Source: Chryseobacterium daeguense DSM 19388
GTDB lineage: Bacteria; Bacteroidota; Bacteroidia; Flavobacteriales; Weeksellaceae
Direction: 5' to 3'
Assembly: GCF_000430825.1 (NCBI RefSeq)
Contig: NZ_AUMT01000014.1
Span: forward strand, 46,982-110,981
DNA: 64,000 nt
Shown piece by piece: positions 33,539 to 43,657 of this stretch. Both the position numbers and the translations under genes were made by a program. The notes beneath the pieces are model-generated. The model searched no databases, was not told where the DNA came from, and saw only the letters and a program-made list of their open reading frames with translations. Each line of letters opens with the position of its first letter. The first letter of the stretch is position 1.

Positions 33539-36500
33539 TTGAAGCTGAAAATCAATAAAAGAAAACTCTTAAGACGTTTTGTTATTACCATTATTTCCAT
33601 AGTGGTTTTTCTTGTTCTTCTTATTCTTAGTCTGAGACTTCCGGTCGTTCAGAATTTTGTAAAAGACAAGCTCGTCGTCTACCTTGAAAAAAAAATAAAA
33701 ACAAAGGTAAGCCTGGAAAGGGTCTACATAGGATTTCCCAACAGTCTTATCATGGAAAATCTTTACCTCAAAGGTCAGGATATTGATACGCTGTTGGCCG
33801 TAAAAAAGCTCGATGTAGGATTACACATGCTGAAACTCATCAATTCTACCGCAGATATCACCTCTGTTGACATGGAAGGGGTTCGTGCGAATGTTGTAAG
33901 AAAACCGGACGGGAAATTCAATTTCGATTATATTATCGATGCCTTTGCCACGAGCGATAAGGAGGAGAGCCCTTCTAAGCCGTTCATTATTTCTTTAGAT
34001 AAAATTAAATTAAAAGACATCGGCATTACCTTTAATGACCAGCAATCCAGAAATGATATAAAACTTTACTTCAAATCCTTTGATACAAGGGTAAAAACAT
34101 TTGATTTAACCAATAATAAATACGCCGTCAACGATATTAATTTAGACGGATTAAAGCTTAAATTAAAACAGGATCTCGTAGAAGAAGTCTCCAAAAAAGT
34201 TGAGAAAAAAGTAGACTCACTTAATGATAAAAAGCCCATGCAGATTGGTTTAAGAGGCATCAAGCTTACTAATTTTGATATTGATTACGGGGATGATAAT
34301 ACCAAAACCTTTGCAAAAGTTCTATTTAAAGAGTTAAGCACAAGAGTCAATAAACTTGATCTCGAAAACAACGCGTACAATGTTTCCAATGTTTTCCTGT
34401 CTGGTGCAGACATCAATGCAAATCTTTATCTTCCGGCTCAGAATGCCAATCCGAAAGATCAGAAAGAAGCTGAAGTTTCAAAAGCCGCAGGCCGGCAGAA
34501 AGCACTAAATCTTCTCTTAGGAAAATTGGTTTTAAATGATGTAAAAGTAGCGTACAATAACACCGCCATCGCTCCTACCCGACAGGGAATGGATTTCAAC
34601 CACCTGAATTTCTCCAAAATGAATCTTGAGGTAAGAAATTTCAAAATGGAGAACTACACCTTTGCCGGAACCGTGAATTCCGCAGAAATCCAGGAAAGAA
34701 GAGGTCTCAATATCCAGAAATTCAATACAGATTTTGTATATGCAGAAAAAGAAGCCTATTTAAAAGATCTATACCTCCAGACTCCGAAAACGGTTTTGCG
34801 TGATGAGGTGATTTTAAATTATAATTCAATCGAGCAACTGAGCTCAAATCCGGGTGCAGTAAAAGTTTCAGCTAATATTGAAAATTCAAGAATCGGTTTC
34901 GCTGATATTCTGAATATTGTTCCTACTTTAAGAAATACCATTCCGTTTAATAAATATCCAAATGCTATTTTAAATGTAAATGCCAACGTAAAAGGAAGTG
35001 TAAATGACCTGCTGATCAACAATCTCAAAGTTTCGGGACTGGACCAGCTTCGGGTGGCTGCCTCAGGAAGAATCAAAAATGCCATGAATCCTGATCAGCT
35101 GTACTACGATTTACGAATAGGCGAACTTGCTGCGACCGGACAGACGATCTTTAATCTTGTTCCTAAAAATACAATTCCTTCAAACATCGCTTTACCAAGC
35201 CACTTTAGCATAAAAGGAACAGCAAAAGGAACAACAAAAGTAGTCAATGCCGACCTTAACCTCTACTCCACTGCCGGAAATGCAGCGGTGACAGCGCAAG
35301 TAGATATGAGGAGAAAAAATCATGAATTATATAATGTAAAAGCCAATCTTCAGGCTTTACAAATCGGTAAGATTATCCAGAACAAAGATATTGGGCCTGT
35401 TTCCGCACAAATTGCAGCAAAAGGAGAAAGCTTCGACTTCAAAAATGCCAATGCAGACCTGAAAGGCCACGTTTCTTCAGCAGTTTACAAGGGTTACCGT
35501 TACCAGAATATGGATCTTACAGGAAAAATAAGACGCGGAAATTACAACATCCTTTTAAACTCAAAAGATCCGAATGCCAATTTATCATTAACCGCTTCCG
35601 GAGTTTATAATGAGAAAAATCCGACCATCAAAGTAAACGGACAAATTATAAAATTAGACATCAACAAGCTTGGTTTCTATCAAAAGCCAATGATCATCGC
35701 AGGAAAAATAGACGGTAACTTTACCAATCTGGATCCTGATAATCTTAACGGCTACCTAAATCTGAAAGACTTTGCATTTTCTGATACAAAGGAAGTATAT
35801 CCCGTTCAGGAAGTGAATCTTAAAGCCTCATCAACCAATGATTCCACCAATATTGTTTTCAATTCCCAGATTGCTGATGTGGAATTGAGAGGAAAATATA
35901 AATTGACTCAGATTTTCGGTGCGCTCAGCAATACTATCAATCAGTATTACCAGTTCCAAAAGCCCGCAAATGCCCAGAAAATACAGGACGGACAGTTTTT
36001 TACCTTTAATGCAAAAATTAAAAATGATGATCTGATCAGAAAATTTGTCCCGGATCTTAAAAGCTTTGAAACCATCAATTTAGCTGGGAATTACGATGCA
36101 GATTCTCAAAAAATAGAGATTGACGGGCAGATTCCGCAGCTTCTGTATGGTGAAAATTCCATTGAAAATGCTTCGATACGGATTACTAATGAAAATCAGG
36201 CGTTACAATACACCCTCAATGTTGCCGCCCTGAAAAGCTCAAGTTTTGCTTTAAATAAAGTAAATATCAACGGTGATGTTGCCAATAACATCATCAATTA
36301 CAATATAACTACGAAAGACGAAAAAGATGCCACCCAATTCCTGATTGCAGGAAATGCAAAATCTTTGAATGACATTACTGAAATTTCATTAAATCCAAAC
36401 GGCTTAAAATTAAATTATACCGACTGGACTGTTGCAGAAGGAAATAAAATCCAGATCGGCAATAATGGAATCCTTGCAGATAATTTCAGGCTTTCCAATG

Positions 36501-38575
36501 CGGGAAGTGAAATTCTTTTGCAGTCTGAGTCGCAATCTCCAAACGCTCCTTTAAATGTTTCGTTGAAAGATTTTAAAATCGAAACCATTACCGAGCTTAT
36601 TAAAAAAGATACTGTTTTAGCAAAAGGAACTATCAACGGAACCGCACAGCTGCGAAATCTTACGAAAAATATGACGTTTACGTCTGATCTGAATATTACG
36701 GATTTAATTGTTTACGGAAGCCCGGTCGGGAACCTCACCGCGAAAGTAAATAATACTTCACCGAATGTTTTAAATGCTGACGTTGCTCTTTCGGGAAATA
36801 ATAATGATGTGAGAATTTTGGGAGATTACAATACATCCTCAAGCTCGTTTGATTTGAATATGGCCATCAATCAGCTACAGATGAAGTCACTGCAGGGATT
36901 CTCGATGAACGCAATCACCAATACGGAAGGATACATTTCCGGAAACCTGAAAATTACCGGTACCACCAAGCAACCGAATATTTTAGGTAAGGTGAAATTC
37001 AATGATGCCGGACTTGAAATTGCAAAAACAGGAAGTGATTTCAGAAAGCTGAATGACGAAATTGCCTTTACAAGCAGGGGAATTGAATTTGATAACTTTA
37101 AAATCAATGACAAAGACGGAAACTCCCTGAAAATAGACGGCCAGGTTCTAACGCAGACATACAGGGATTTTGCTTTCAATCTTGATGTAAATGCCAAAGA
37201 CTTCAAGGTGGTAAATTCTGAAAAATCAAACGATGCCATCATGTACGGAATCCTCGCAATTGATGCTGCACTGCACGTAAGAGGAAACCTGGATCTGCCG
37301 AAGGTGGACGGAAGGCTGGCTGTTGCAGACAATACGGATTTCACTTTTGTGCTTCCTCAGTCTACACCTACCCTGCAGGAAAGAGAAGGTATTGTGGAAT
37401 TTATTGATCAGGACCAGGTAGTTTTAAACAAAACAATAAAAGCAGATTCTCTAAATGCCCAAAGCCGTATCAAGGGAATGGATGTAAGTGTAAATATTGA
37501 ACTTAGTAAAGAAGCCAAATTATCTTTATTGATTGATAAAGCTAACGGAGACTTCGTAAAGCTGCAGGGTGAAGCCGATCTTACCGGAGGAATTGATCCG
37601 TCTGGTAAAACCACACTGGTAGGTGTTTACGAGGTAGAATCCGGAAGCTATGAAATGTCAGTAAGCGTTCTGAAACGTAAGTTTGACATTCAGAAAGGAA
37701 GCACCATAACCTGGACAGGTGAACCTACAACAGCTAACCTTGATATTACCGCTATCTATAAAACAGAAGCTGCACCAATAGACTTGGTAGAGCAGCAGTT
37801 AAACACAGATTCACCGGGTGAAATCAATCAGTTTAAACAAAGAATTCCTTTCAATACTTTATTGAAAATGAATGGTGAATTGCTGAAGCCCGTTATCACC
37901 TTCGATATTACTACGGACGAGAAAAACAACGCCGTTTCTTCTACCGTTACAGATATTGTGGATCAAAAACTTACACAGCTTAGAACTCAGGAATCAGAAA
38001 TGAACAAGCAGGTTTTTGCTTTATTATTGCTGAACAGGTTCATTGGTGAAAATCCTTTCCAGTCCGGAGCAGGAGTTTCCGGCGAGATGCTGGCGAGACA
38101 AAGTGTAAGTAAAATTCTTTCTCAACAGCTGAATAATTTAGCTTCTGATTTAATAAAAGGCGTTGATCTTAATTTTGACCTTGAATCATCCGAAGATTAC
38201 TCCAGCGGAGCAAAAAATACAAGAACAGACCTGAATGTAGGATTAAGCAAAAAGCTGCTGAATGACCGACTAAAAGTTTCGGTGGGAAGTAATTTTGCCT
38301 TGGAAGGAGACGCCCGCCAGAATGAAAACATGACCAATATCGCAGGAGATGTTACGGTGGACTACAGCCTTTCAAAAGACGGAAGGTATATGCTCCGTGC
38401 CTACCGTAAAAATGAATATCAGGTAGCACTGCAGGGGCAGATCGTGGAAACAGGTCTCGGATTTATCATCACACTGGATTATGATAAATTCCGTGAGATT
38501 TTCCAGAAATCCAAGAACAAAAAACAGAAAGAATCGAGAAAAAATAAGCAAAACCAAGTCGTAGAATTTAAATAA
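33539..38575 (+). CDS. tamB: TamB-like translocation and assembly module protein
   Basis: 1678 residues starting at TTG; no ATG lies nearby in frame, and the N-terminus KLKINKRKLLRRFVITIIS leads straight into a membrane anchor (IVVFLVLLILSLRLP). The body has the long AsmA/DUF490 pattern of beta repeats (LDVGLHMLKLINSTADI.., GTINGTAQLRNLT). The C-terminal TamB domain is near residues 1270-1640 (SYEMSVSVLKRKFDIQKGSTITWTG). It spans the periplasm and assists outer-membrane protein or lipid transport. Its stop overlaps the tamA start by one base (TAATG). Confidence 0.9.
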   Translation: MKLKINKRKLLRRFVITIISIVVFLVLLILSLRLPVVQNFVKDKLVVYLEKKIKTKVSLERVYIGFPNSLIMENLYLKGQDIDTLLAVKKLDVGLHMLKLINSTADITSVDMEGVRANVVRKPDGKFNFDYIIDAFATSDKEESPSKPFIISLDKIKLKDIGITFNDQQSRNDIKLYFKSFDTRVKTFDLTNNKYAVNDINLDGLKLKLKQDLVEEVSKKVEKKVDSLNDKKPMQIGLRGIKLTNFDIDYGDDNTKTFAKVLFKELSTRVNKLDLENNAYNVSNVFLSGADINANLYLPAQNANPKDQKEAEVSKAAGRQKALNLLLGKLVLNDVKVAYNNTAIAPTRQGMDFNHLNFSKMNLEVRNFKMENYTFAGTVNSAEIQERRGLNIQKFNTDFVYAEKEAYLKDLYLQTPKTVLRDEVILNYNSIEQLSSNPGAVKVSANIENSRIGFADILNIVPTLRNTIPFNKYPNAILNVNANVKGSVNDLLINNLKVSGLDQLRVAASGRIKNAMNPDQLYYDLRIGELAATGQTIFNLVPKNTIPSNIALPSHFSIKGTAKGTTKVVNADLNLYSTAGNAAVTAQVDMRRKNHELYNVKANLQALQIGKIIQNKDIGPVSAQIAAKGESFDFKNANADLKGHVSSAVYKGYRYQNMDLTGKIRRGNYNILLNSKDPNANLSLTASGVYNEKNPTIKVNGQIIKLDINKLGFYQKPMIIAGKIDGNFTNLDPDNLNGYLNLKDFAFSDTKEVYPVQEVNLKASSTNDSTNIVFNSQIADVELRGKYKLTQIFGALSNTINQYYQFQKPANAQKIQDGQFFTFNAKIKNDDLIRKFVPDLKSFETINLAGNYDADSQKIEIDGQIPQLLYGENSIENASIRITNENQALQYTLNVAALKSSSFALNKVNINGDVANNIINYNITTKDEKDATQFLIAGNAKSLNDITEISLNPNGLKLNYTDWTVAEGNKIQIGNNGILADNFRLSNAGSEILLQSESQSPNAPLNVSLKDFKIETITELIKKDTVLAKGTINGTAQLRNLTKNMTFTSDLNITDLIVYGSPVGNLTAKVNNTSPNVLNADVALSGNNNDVRILGDYNTSSSSFDLNMAINQLQMKSLQGFSMNAITNTEGYISGNLKITGTTKQPNILGKVKFNDAGLEIAKTGSDFRKLNDEIAFTSRGIEFDNFKINDKDGNSLKIDGQVLTQTYRDFAFNLDVNAKDFKVVNSEKSNDAIMYGILAIDAALHVRGNLDLPKVDGRLAVADNTDFTFVLPQSTPTLQEREGIVEFIDQDQVVLNKTIKADSLNAQSRIKGMDVSVNIELSKEAKLSLLIDKANGDFVKLQGEADLTGGIDPSGKTTLVGVYEVESGSYEMSVSVLKRKFDIQKGSTITWTGEPTTANLDITAIYKTEAAPIDLVEQQLNTDSPGEINQFKQRIPFNTLLKMNGELLKPVITFDITTDEKNNAVSSTVTDIVDQKLTQLRTQESEMNKQVFALLLLNRFIGENPFQSGAGVSGEMLARQSVSKILSQQLNNLASDLIKGVDLNFDLESSEDYSSGAKNTRTDLNVGLSKKLLNDRLKVSVGSNFALEGDARQNENMTNIAGDVTVDYSLSKDGRYMLRAYRKNEYQVALQGQIVETGLGFIITLDYDKFREIFQKSKNKKQKESRKNKQNQVVEFK

Positions 38576-40902
38576 TGAAAAAAAATTTCCAAACATATTG
38601 TAAATATTTATTTGCTTCCGGAATGGCTTCGGTAACGCTTTCATGCAGCAATACGAAATACCTGAAAGAAGGACAGATGCTGTACACAGGTGCAGAAATC
38701 AATATTGAAAATGATACGATTTCAAAGAAAGAAAAAAACGACCTGAAATCTGCTCTGGAAGCCAATCTTACTCCCAAACCTAATTCTACGTTTTTAGGTC
38801 TAAGGCCAAAATTGTTTTTCTACAACATTGCCAAAGAGCCTAAAAAAGAAAAAGGATTCAATTACTGGCTGAAATATAAAGTAGGTGAAAAGCCTGTGCT
38901 GCTGGGTGATGTAGACCGTGAGTTCAATAAAGATATTATTGAAAATTATTCCGAAAACAAAGGATATTTTAATGCAAGAGCAACCTACGATACGGTTTCG
39001 AAAAACAAAAGGGCAAAAGTTATATACAACGTAAGACCTGGTGCAAGATATCTTATCAGCAATGTGAAATTCCAGGAAGATTCCACGTTGGTAAACCGTG
39101 AAATTCAAAGCATTAAGGACAAAACATTCCTTAAAAACGGAAATCCTTTTGACCTTGATGTCATAAAATCTGAAAGAGAAAGAATTGATAACAGCCTGAA
39201 GGAAAGAGGTTTTTATTACTTCCATCCGGATAATATTATCGTTCAGGCGGACAGCACCGTGAGCAAAAACCACAAGGTTGAGCTTAATGTAAAGCTTAAA
39301 GAAAACACGCCTGATCTCTCTACACAGCAGTTCAGCATTGATAAAGTGGTGGTTTTCCCTAATTACAACATTCAGGATGTAAAAAACGGAAAATATAATG
39401 TTCCTATGAATGCAGATTCTCTTGCTAAATATGCTTACAATGATATTTATGTAATTGATCCTCAGCATAAATTCAAACCGAAAATTTTTGACCGGGCTTT
39501 ATACTTTAAAAAAGGAGACGTTTATAACAGAACCAAATATAACCTTACCCTAAACAGGCTGATCAGCCTGGGTGTTTTTAAATTTGTAAAAAATGAATTT
39601 GTAGTTTCAGATTCTTTGCAGCATAAGTTTGATGCTTACTATTTATTAACCCCAAGACAGATCCAGTCCCTTCGTCTGGAAGCTTTAGGAAGAACCAATT
39701 CTGCGAACTACGCCGGAAGTGAATTAAACTTAAACTGGACACACCGAAATTTTTTCCGGGGTGCAGAGCAGTTTAAAGCATCAGTTTTCGGGGCTTTTGA
39801 CGTACAGATCGGCGGACCGGAAAATGCTAAAAATATTTTCAGAGCCGGAGCCAATGCACAGCTTTCAATACCAAGAATTGTGGCACCGTTCAGGTTTAAT
39901 TCTTCGAGTGCTTTTGTTCCGAGGACGAACATTTCTTTGGGCTACGAATTCCAGAACCGTACAGAATATTATTCTTTAAATACATTTACAGGATCATTTG
40001 GCTACGTCTGGAAAGAAAATGCAAGAAAAGAACATGATCTGAAAATTATTGATATTACGTATGTTTCACCTGCGAATGTGACTCCTCTTTATGAAAGCAT
40101 ATCAGCAAATAATGATGCAATGAAAAGGGTAATCCAGCCCCAGTTGATCTTTGGCCCTATCTATTCTTACACCTACACCAATACAATGCTCCAGAAACCA
40201 AGTACTTTTTATTATAAGGGAACCTTGGACCTTGCCGGAAACTTAACCGGACTTATAACCGGAGCAAATGTGAAAAAAGACAAAGAAAAATCTATTTTCG
40301 GAGTTCCTTTCAGCCAGTTTGCAAAAATCGAAAATGACTTCAGATTTTATCATAAATTCAATGAGAAAACTTCTATTGCCACAAGGTTTATTGCAGGAGC
40401 TGCTTATCCGTACGGAAATTCTGAGCACATACCTTTCTCCAGGCAGTTTTTCTCTGGGGGCAGCAACAGTGTGAGAGCATTCAGGGCGAGAACTTTAGGG
40501 CCGGGAAGTTTTGATCCGAGAACAATTGAAGAAGGATATTACTTCGACCAGTCGGGTGATGTAAAGCTTGAATTAAATGCAGAATACAGAGCTAATTTAT
40601 ATAAATTTTTAAATGTAGCCGTGTTTGCCGATGCCGGAAATATCTGGCTTGTAAACGAAGATCCACAACGGCCGGGAGCAAAGTTTTCAAAAGAATTTTT
40701 AAGCGAAATTGCCGTAGGAGCCGGAGTTGGTCTGAGACTCGATTTTTCAATATTAATCTTGAGACTTGATCTTGCAATGCCACTGCGTGTTCCATATTAT
40801 GAAAAAAATGACAGATGGACATTTGATAAAATAAATTTCGGAGATTCCAGCTGGAGAAAGGATAATCTTATCCTGAACATCGCTATTGGGTATCCGTTCT
40901 AA
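38575..40902 (+). CDS. tamA: TamA/BamA-family outer-membrane protein
   Basis: 775 residues. A lipoprotein signal with lipobox cysteine (SVTLSCSN, about residue 23) is followed by POTRA-like repeats (about 30-360; e.g. NYSENKGYFNARATYDTVSKN and LNRLISLGVFKFVKNEF) and a C-terminal Omp85 barrel carrying the family motif in FSRQFFSGGSNSVRAFRARTLGPG. It is lipidated, unlike E. coli TamA, as is usual in Bacteroidetes. Translationally coupled to tamB, so the two likely form one complex. Confidence 0.9.
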   Translation: MKKNFQTYCKYLFASGMASVTLSCSNTKYLKEGQMLYTGAEINIENDTISKKEKNDLKSALEANLTPKPNSTFLGLRPKLFFYNIAKEPKKEKGFNYWLKYKVGEKPVLLGDVDREFNKDIIENYSENKGYFNARATYDTVSKNKRAKVIYNVRPGARYLISNVKFQEDSTLVNREIQSIKDKTFLKNGNPFDLDVIKSERERIDNSLKERGFYYFHPDNIIVQADSTVSKNHKVELNVKLKENTPDLSTQQFSIDKVVVFPNYNIQDVKNGKYNVPMNADSLAKYAYNDIYVIDPQHKFKPKIFDRALYFKKGDVYNRTKYNLTLNRLISLGVFKFVKNEFVVSDSLQHKFDAYYLLTPRQIQSLRLEALGRTNSANYAGSELNLNWTHRNFFRGAEQFKASVFGAFDVQIGGPENAKNIFRAGANAQLSIPRIVAPFRFNSSSAFVPRTNISLGYEFQNRTEYYSLNTFTGSFGYVWKENARKEHDLKIIDITYVSPANVTPLYESISANNDAMKRVIQPQLIFGPIYSYTYTNTMLQKPSTFYYKGTLDLAGNLTGLITGANVKKDKEKSIFGVPFSQFAKIENDFRFYHKFNEKTSIATRFIAGAAYPYGNSEHIPFSRQFFSGGSNSVRAFRARTLGPGSFDPRTIEEGYYFDQSGDVKLELNAEYRANLYKFLNVAVFADAGNIWLVNEDPQRPGAKFSKEFLSEIAVGAGVGLRLDFSILILRLDLAMPLRVPYYEKNDRWTFDKINFGDSSWRKDNLILNIAIGYPF

Positions 40903-40915
40903 AAAAACACTACAA

Positions 40916-41839
40916 ATGATAAAGCATGCTAAATTTCTTTGGGAAACCTTAAAGGAAACTTTTAACGAATGGAATAATTCCTCAGCATCAAAAGATTCTG
41001 CGAGCCTGGCTTACTACGCCATTTTTTCCATTCCCGGGTTATTGATTATTATTATCTGGATTGCCGGCTACTTCTTCGGTGAGGAGGCGATCCGGGGAGA
41101 GATAAGTAAGCAGATCAGCGGTATAATGGGGCCTGATGTATCAAAAAGTATAGAAAATATGATTGCCGGCGCACTTATCGACAAGCAAAACATTGTAATG
41201 AAGGCCGTAGGAATCGGATCGCTGGTTTTTGGTTCTACTACCCTATTTTTCCAGCTTCAGCATTCTCTGAACAGCCTTTGGGATGTAAAGTCTGCGCCCA
41301 AAAAGGCATTGGTAAAGTTTCTTTTAGACAGGGCCAATTCATTGGGAATGATTCTGATTCTCGGGTTTTTATTGATGATTACCATGATTTTATCTTCACT
41401 AATAAGTGTTTTTAATAAAATTATTACAGATTATTTCGGATATGAAACTTATATGCTGGTAGAGCTTGTGAATTTTGCGGTAGGCTTCGGGTTTGTAATG
41501 ATGCTTTTTGCATTAATGTTTAAAGTGCTTCCGGATGTAAAAGTGAGCTGGAGACCGGTCTGGAAAGGTGCATTTCTCACAGCGGTTTTATTTACTTTAG
41601 GTAAATTTTTATTAAGCTTATATTTCGGGACCGCAAAACCTACTTCCACATTCGGAGCGGCAGGAACAGTGATTTTAATTATGATGTGGATCAATTATTC
41701 ATGCATGCTGATTTTCTTCGGGGCAGAATATACTAAAGTCTACGCCTATAGAAAAGGATATAAGGTAAGCCCTTCCAAGCACGCAAAATGGAGCGATGCC
41801 AAGCTGTACGAAGAAAGTCTGAAAAACCAGAACACATGA
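40916..41839 (+). CDS. YihY/BrkB-family inner-membrane protein
   Basis: 307 residues from the ATG giving MIKHAKFLWETLKETFNEW; an in-frame TTG inside tamA was not used. About six membrane helices and the family phrases ASLAYYAIFSIPGLLIIII, ALIDKQNIVMKAVGIGSLVFGSTTLFFQLQHSLN and TFGAAGTVILIMMWINYSCMLIFFGAEYTK are present. Members are inner-membrane proteins of unclear function. It follows tamA by 13 bp, so it belongs to the tamB-tamA operon. Confidence 0.9.
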   Translation: MIKHAKFLWETLKETFNEWNNSSASKDSASLAYYAIFSIPGLLIIIIWIAGYFFGEEAIRGEISKQISGIMGPDVSKSIENMIAGALIDKQNIVMKAVGIGSLVFGSTTLFFQLQHSLNSLWDVKSAPKKALVKFLLDRANSLGMILILGFLLMITMILSSLISVFNKIITDYFGYETYMLVELVNFAVGFGFVMMLFALMFKVLPDVKVSWRPVWKGAFLTAVLFTLGKFLLSLYFGTAKPTSTFGAAGTVILIMMWINYSCMLIFFGAEYTKVYAYRKGYKVSPSKHAKWSDAKLYEESLKNQNT

Positions 41840-41872
41840 TTTTATTTATTTTATAAACTAAAAAAAGAAATT

Positions 41873-41898
41873 TCAGCTGTTAATAGCTGATTTTTTTT
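41873..41898 (+). terminator. terminator of the tamB-tamA-brkB operon
   Basis: TCAGCT-gttaat-AGCTGA followed by eight T. Confidence 0.85.
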
Positions 41899-42067
41899 GC
41901 ATTAACAGCTGCGATATCTTAAAATTTTAATTTTCAAATATTTAAAACTTAAGACTTAACACATTCTCCATTTCATTAGCTGGAATATTAATGGTGATTA
42001 ACTGTTTTGATTACTTAATTTGGTTTTATAAGTAAAATATTTGTGAACTAATCGCAAATAAAAAATT

Positions 42068-43213
42068 ATGAAATCAAAGTTTTTAAATCTAGGAATGCTT
42101 ATTTTTATTTTACTTCTCAACAGCTGTAGGGATGAGACTTTGCAGGAAGACTACGGATCCGGGACTGAAAACGCTGTACAAAGTAAGGTTACTATCGGCC
42201 AATACACCTCTGCTTTGCCTTATAATGTAAATGTAGTTTATTTCATTCCTTCTGATGTACCCGCACGTCCTGAATATGAAAGAAGGATAAGCCAATCTAT
42301 GCTGGCAGCACAGGAATATTACCGCCAAAATATGTATAATTGGGGGTATGGAAACCGTACTTTTGGCCTCTTAAAAAACCCTTCGACCAATAGAATTAAA
42401 ATAAATATTGTACATGGGGCAAAACCAATTTCGTCTTACCCATACTCCGCTGGCGGACAGATACTTCAAGAAGTAAATACGTGGTTTGCAGCACATCCTT
42501 CTGCGAAGACAAGTGAACACACCATTATTTTCACGGCGGTGCCTGCTCCTGGCACCAATATTCCTTATTATGGTTTAGGAAAAACGTGCTTTGTAGGCGA
42601 TCATGAGAACAATGACTATCAATATTTTAATCAGAACACAGCACAGGGAAATCAGGCCAAAGCCTATATGGGAGGACTTCTTCATGAACTTGGACATGCA
42701 TTAAACCTTCCGCATGACGCTCTTTCAAAAAAACTACAAAATGTTGCCGGCTACGGGACTTCCCTCATGGGTTGGGGAAACCAGACTTACGGCCACTCCT
42801 CCACCATTCTTACCAAAGCTTCTGCAGCTATACTTAATAATTGCCAGGTATTCTCTCCGGTTGCCAAGCCTGCAGGATATTTCTATAAACAGAATCACAA
42901 TTTCCAGGCAAGTATTACCAGTCGTTCTATCTCTAACGGCAGAATACAGGTTTGGGGAAATTTTTCGGTAGGATCACCCATTACCTCTTTGAATATTTAC
43001 TTCATCCCGAAAGACTCTCCTTATCATGCGATATCGGGAATTGCTATTCGAGGGGCTAATAATACTTATTACACCTATGTAGATGTTGCTGATCTTTATT
43101 TTACAAATAAAGAATATTCTCTTGTAGTGCAGGGTCAGTTTGCGGATGGAGGATCATCCTGGCAGACTTTTCCATTATTTACATTTGTTAATGGTAATCC
43201 TGTTTTAAAATAA
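42068..43213 (+). CDS. metzincin-type zinc metallopeptidase lipoprotein
   Basis: 381 residues. Lipoprotein signal with lipobox LLLNSC (Cys20). The zinc site HELGHALNLPH at residues 206-216 matches HExxHxxxxxH, and the methionine in SLMGWGNQ (Met234) is a likely Met-turn, so this is a metzincin. Residues about 280-381 form a separate beta-rich C-terminal domain (SRSISNGRIQVWGNF.., YTYVDVADLYFTNKEYSLVV). It is probably anchored in the outer membrane and acts on proteins or peptides outside the cytosol. A broken paralogue follows at 43364. Confidence 0.85.
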   Translation: MKSKFLNLGMLIFILLLNSCRDETLQEDYGSGTENAVQSKVTIGQYTSALPYNVNVVYFIPSDVPARPEYERRISQSMLAAQEYYRQNMYNWGYGNRTFGLLKNPSTNRIKINIVHGAKPISSYPYSAGGQILQEVNTWFAAHPSAKTSEHTIIFTAVPAPGTNIPYYGLGKTCFVGDHENNDYQYFNQNTAQGNQAKAYMGGLLHELGHALNLPHDALSKKLQNVAGYGTSLMGWGNQTYGHSSTILTKASAAILNNCQVFSPVAKPAGYFYKQNHNFQASITSRSISNGRIQVWGNFSVGSPITSLNIYFIPKDSPYHAISGIAIRGANNTYYTYVDVADLYFTNKEYSLVVQGQFADGGSSWQTFPLFTFVNGNPVLK

Positions 43214-43363
43214 TTAAACACATTTCCATATATATTTATCAATAACCTTTGGAATTTCTGAAGGTTTTGATTTTTTGAAATTTTAATTCACTTATGTTTA
43301 TCAAATTCAATAATTTTAAATAAAATTAAATCAAATGTATTTTCGCTACCTAATAATAAACAT

Positions 43364-43600
43364 ATGCTAAAAAATTATTTATACACCCTGGGGGTATTAT
43401 TACTGCTATTGCTATCCAACTGTAGAGAAGAAGTTTTTCAGAGTGAAACAGCTTCAGAATTATCAAAAACCCAGATTAATGCTAAAACTACATTAGGCAT
43501 TTATGAATCCAATTACCCTTATAATGTAAACGTTGTTTATTTCATTCCTTCAGACTAGCCCTACGTCCTGAATACGAAAGAAGGGTAAGTGAATTTAATT
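43364..43600 (+). pseudogene. remnant of a paralogous metallopeptidase lipoprotein gene
   Basis: The first 64 codons match the 42068 gene: lipobox LLLLLSNCREE, then YPYNVNVVYFIPSD, nearly identical to PYNVNVVYFIPSD there. TAG follows; a one-base loss then puts the homologous RPEYERRVSEF in another frame at about 43563-43597, after which similarity ends. The catalytic part is missing. This is a tandem duplicate that decayed by frameshift and large deletion. Confidence 0.85.
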
Positions 43601-43623
43601 TTACATCAATTTTATTTTTATAA

Positions 43624-43652
43624 AAAACCTTCAGACTTATTCTGAAGGTTTT
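43624..43652. terminator. bidirectional terminator between the paralogue remnant and argS
   Basis: AAAACCTTCAGA-cttat-TCTGAAGGTTTT, with T-rich sequence on both strands. Confidence 0.85.
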
Positions 43653-43657
43653 ACTTT

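Noticed and set aside
36871..37344. 157-codon minus-strand ORF within tamB
   Set aside because: It is antisense to the continuous TamB frame and rich in Ser, Leu and Phe, as expected from a complementary shadow.
38800..39468. 222-codon minus-strand ORF within tamA
   Set aside because: It is antisense to a well-supported Omp85 gene; the residue composition is typical of a shadow frame.
40906..40912. ACACTACAA before the BrkB-family start as a further TTGTAC-N8-CTACAA site
   Set aside because: Only the right half matches; there is no partner at 22 bp and no -7 element at the fixed distance.
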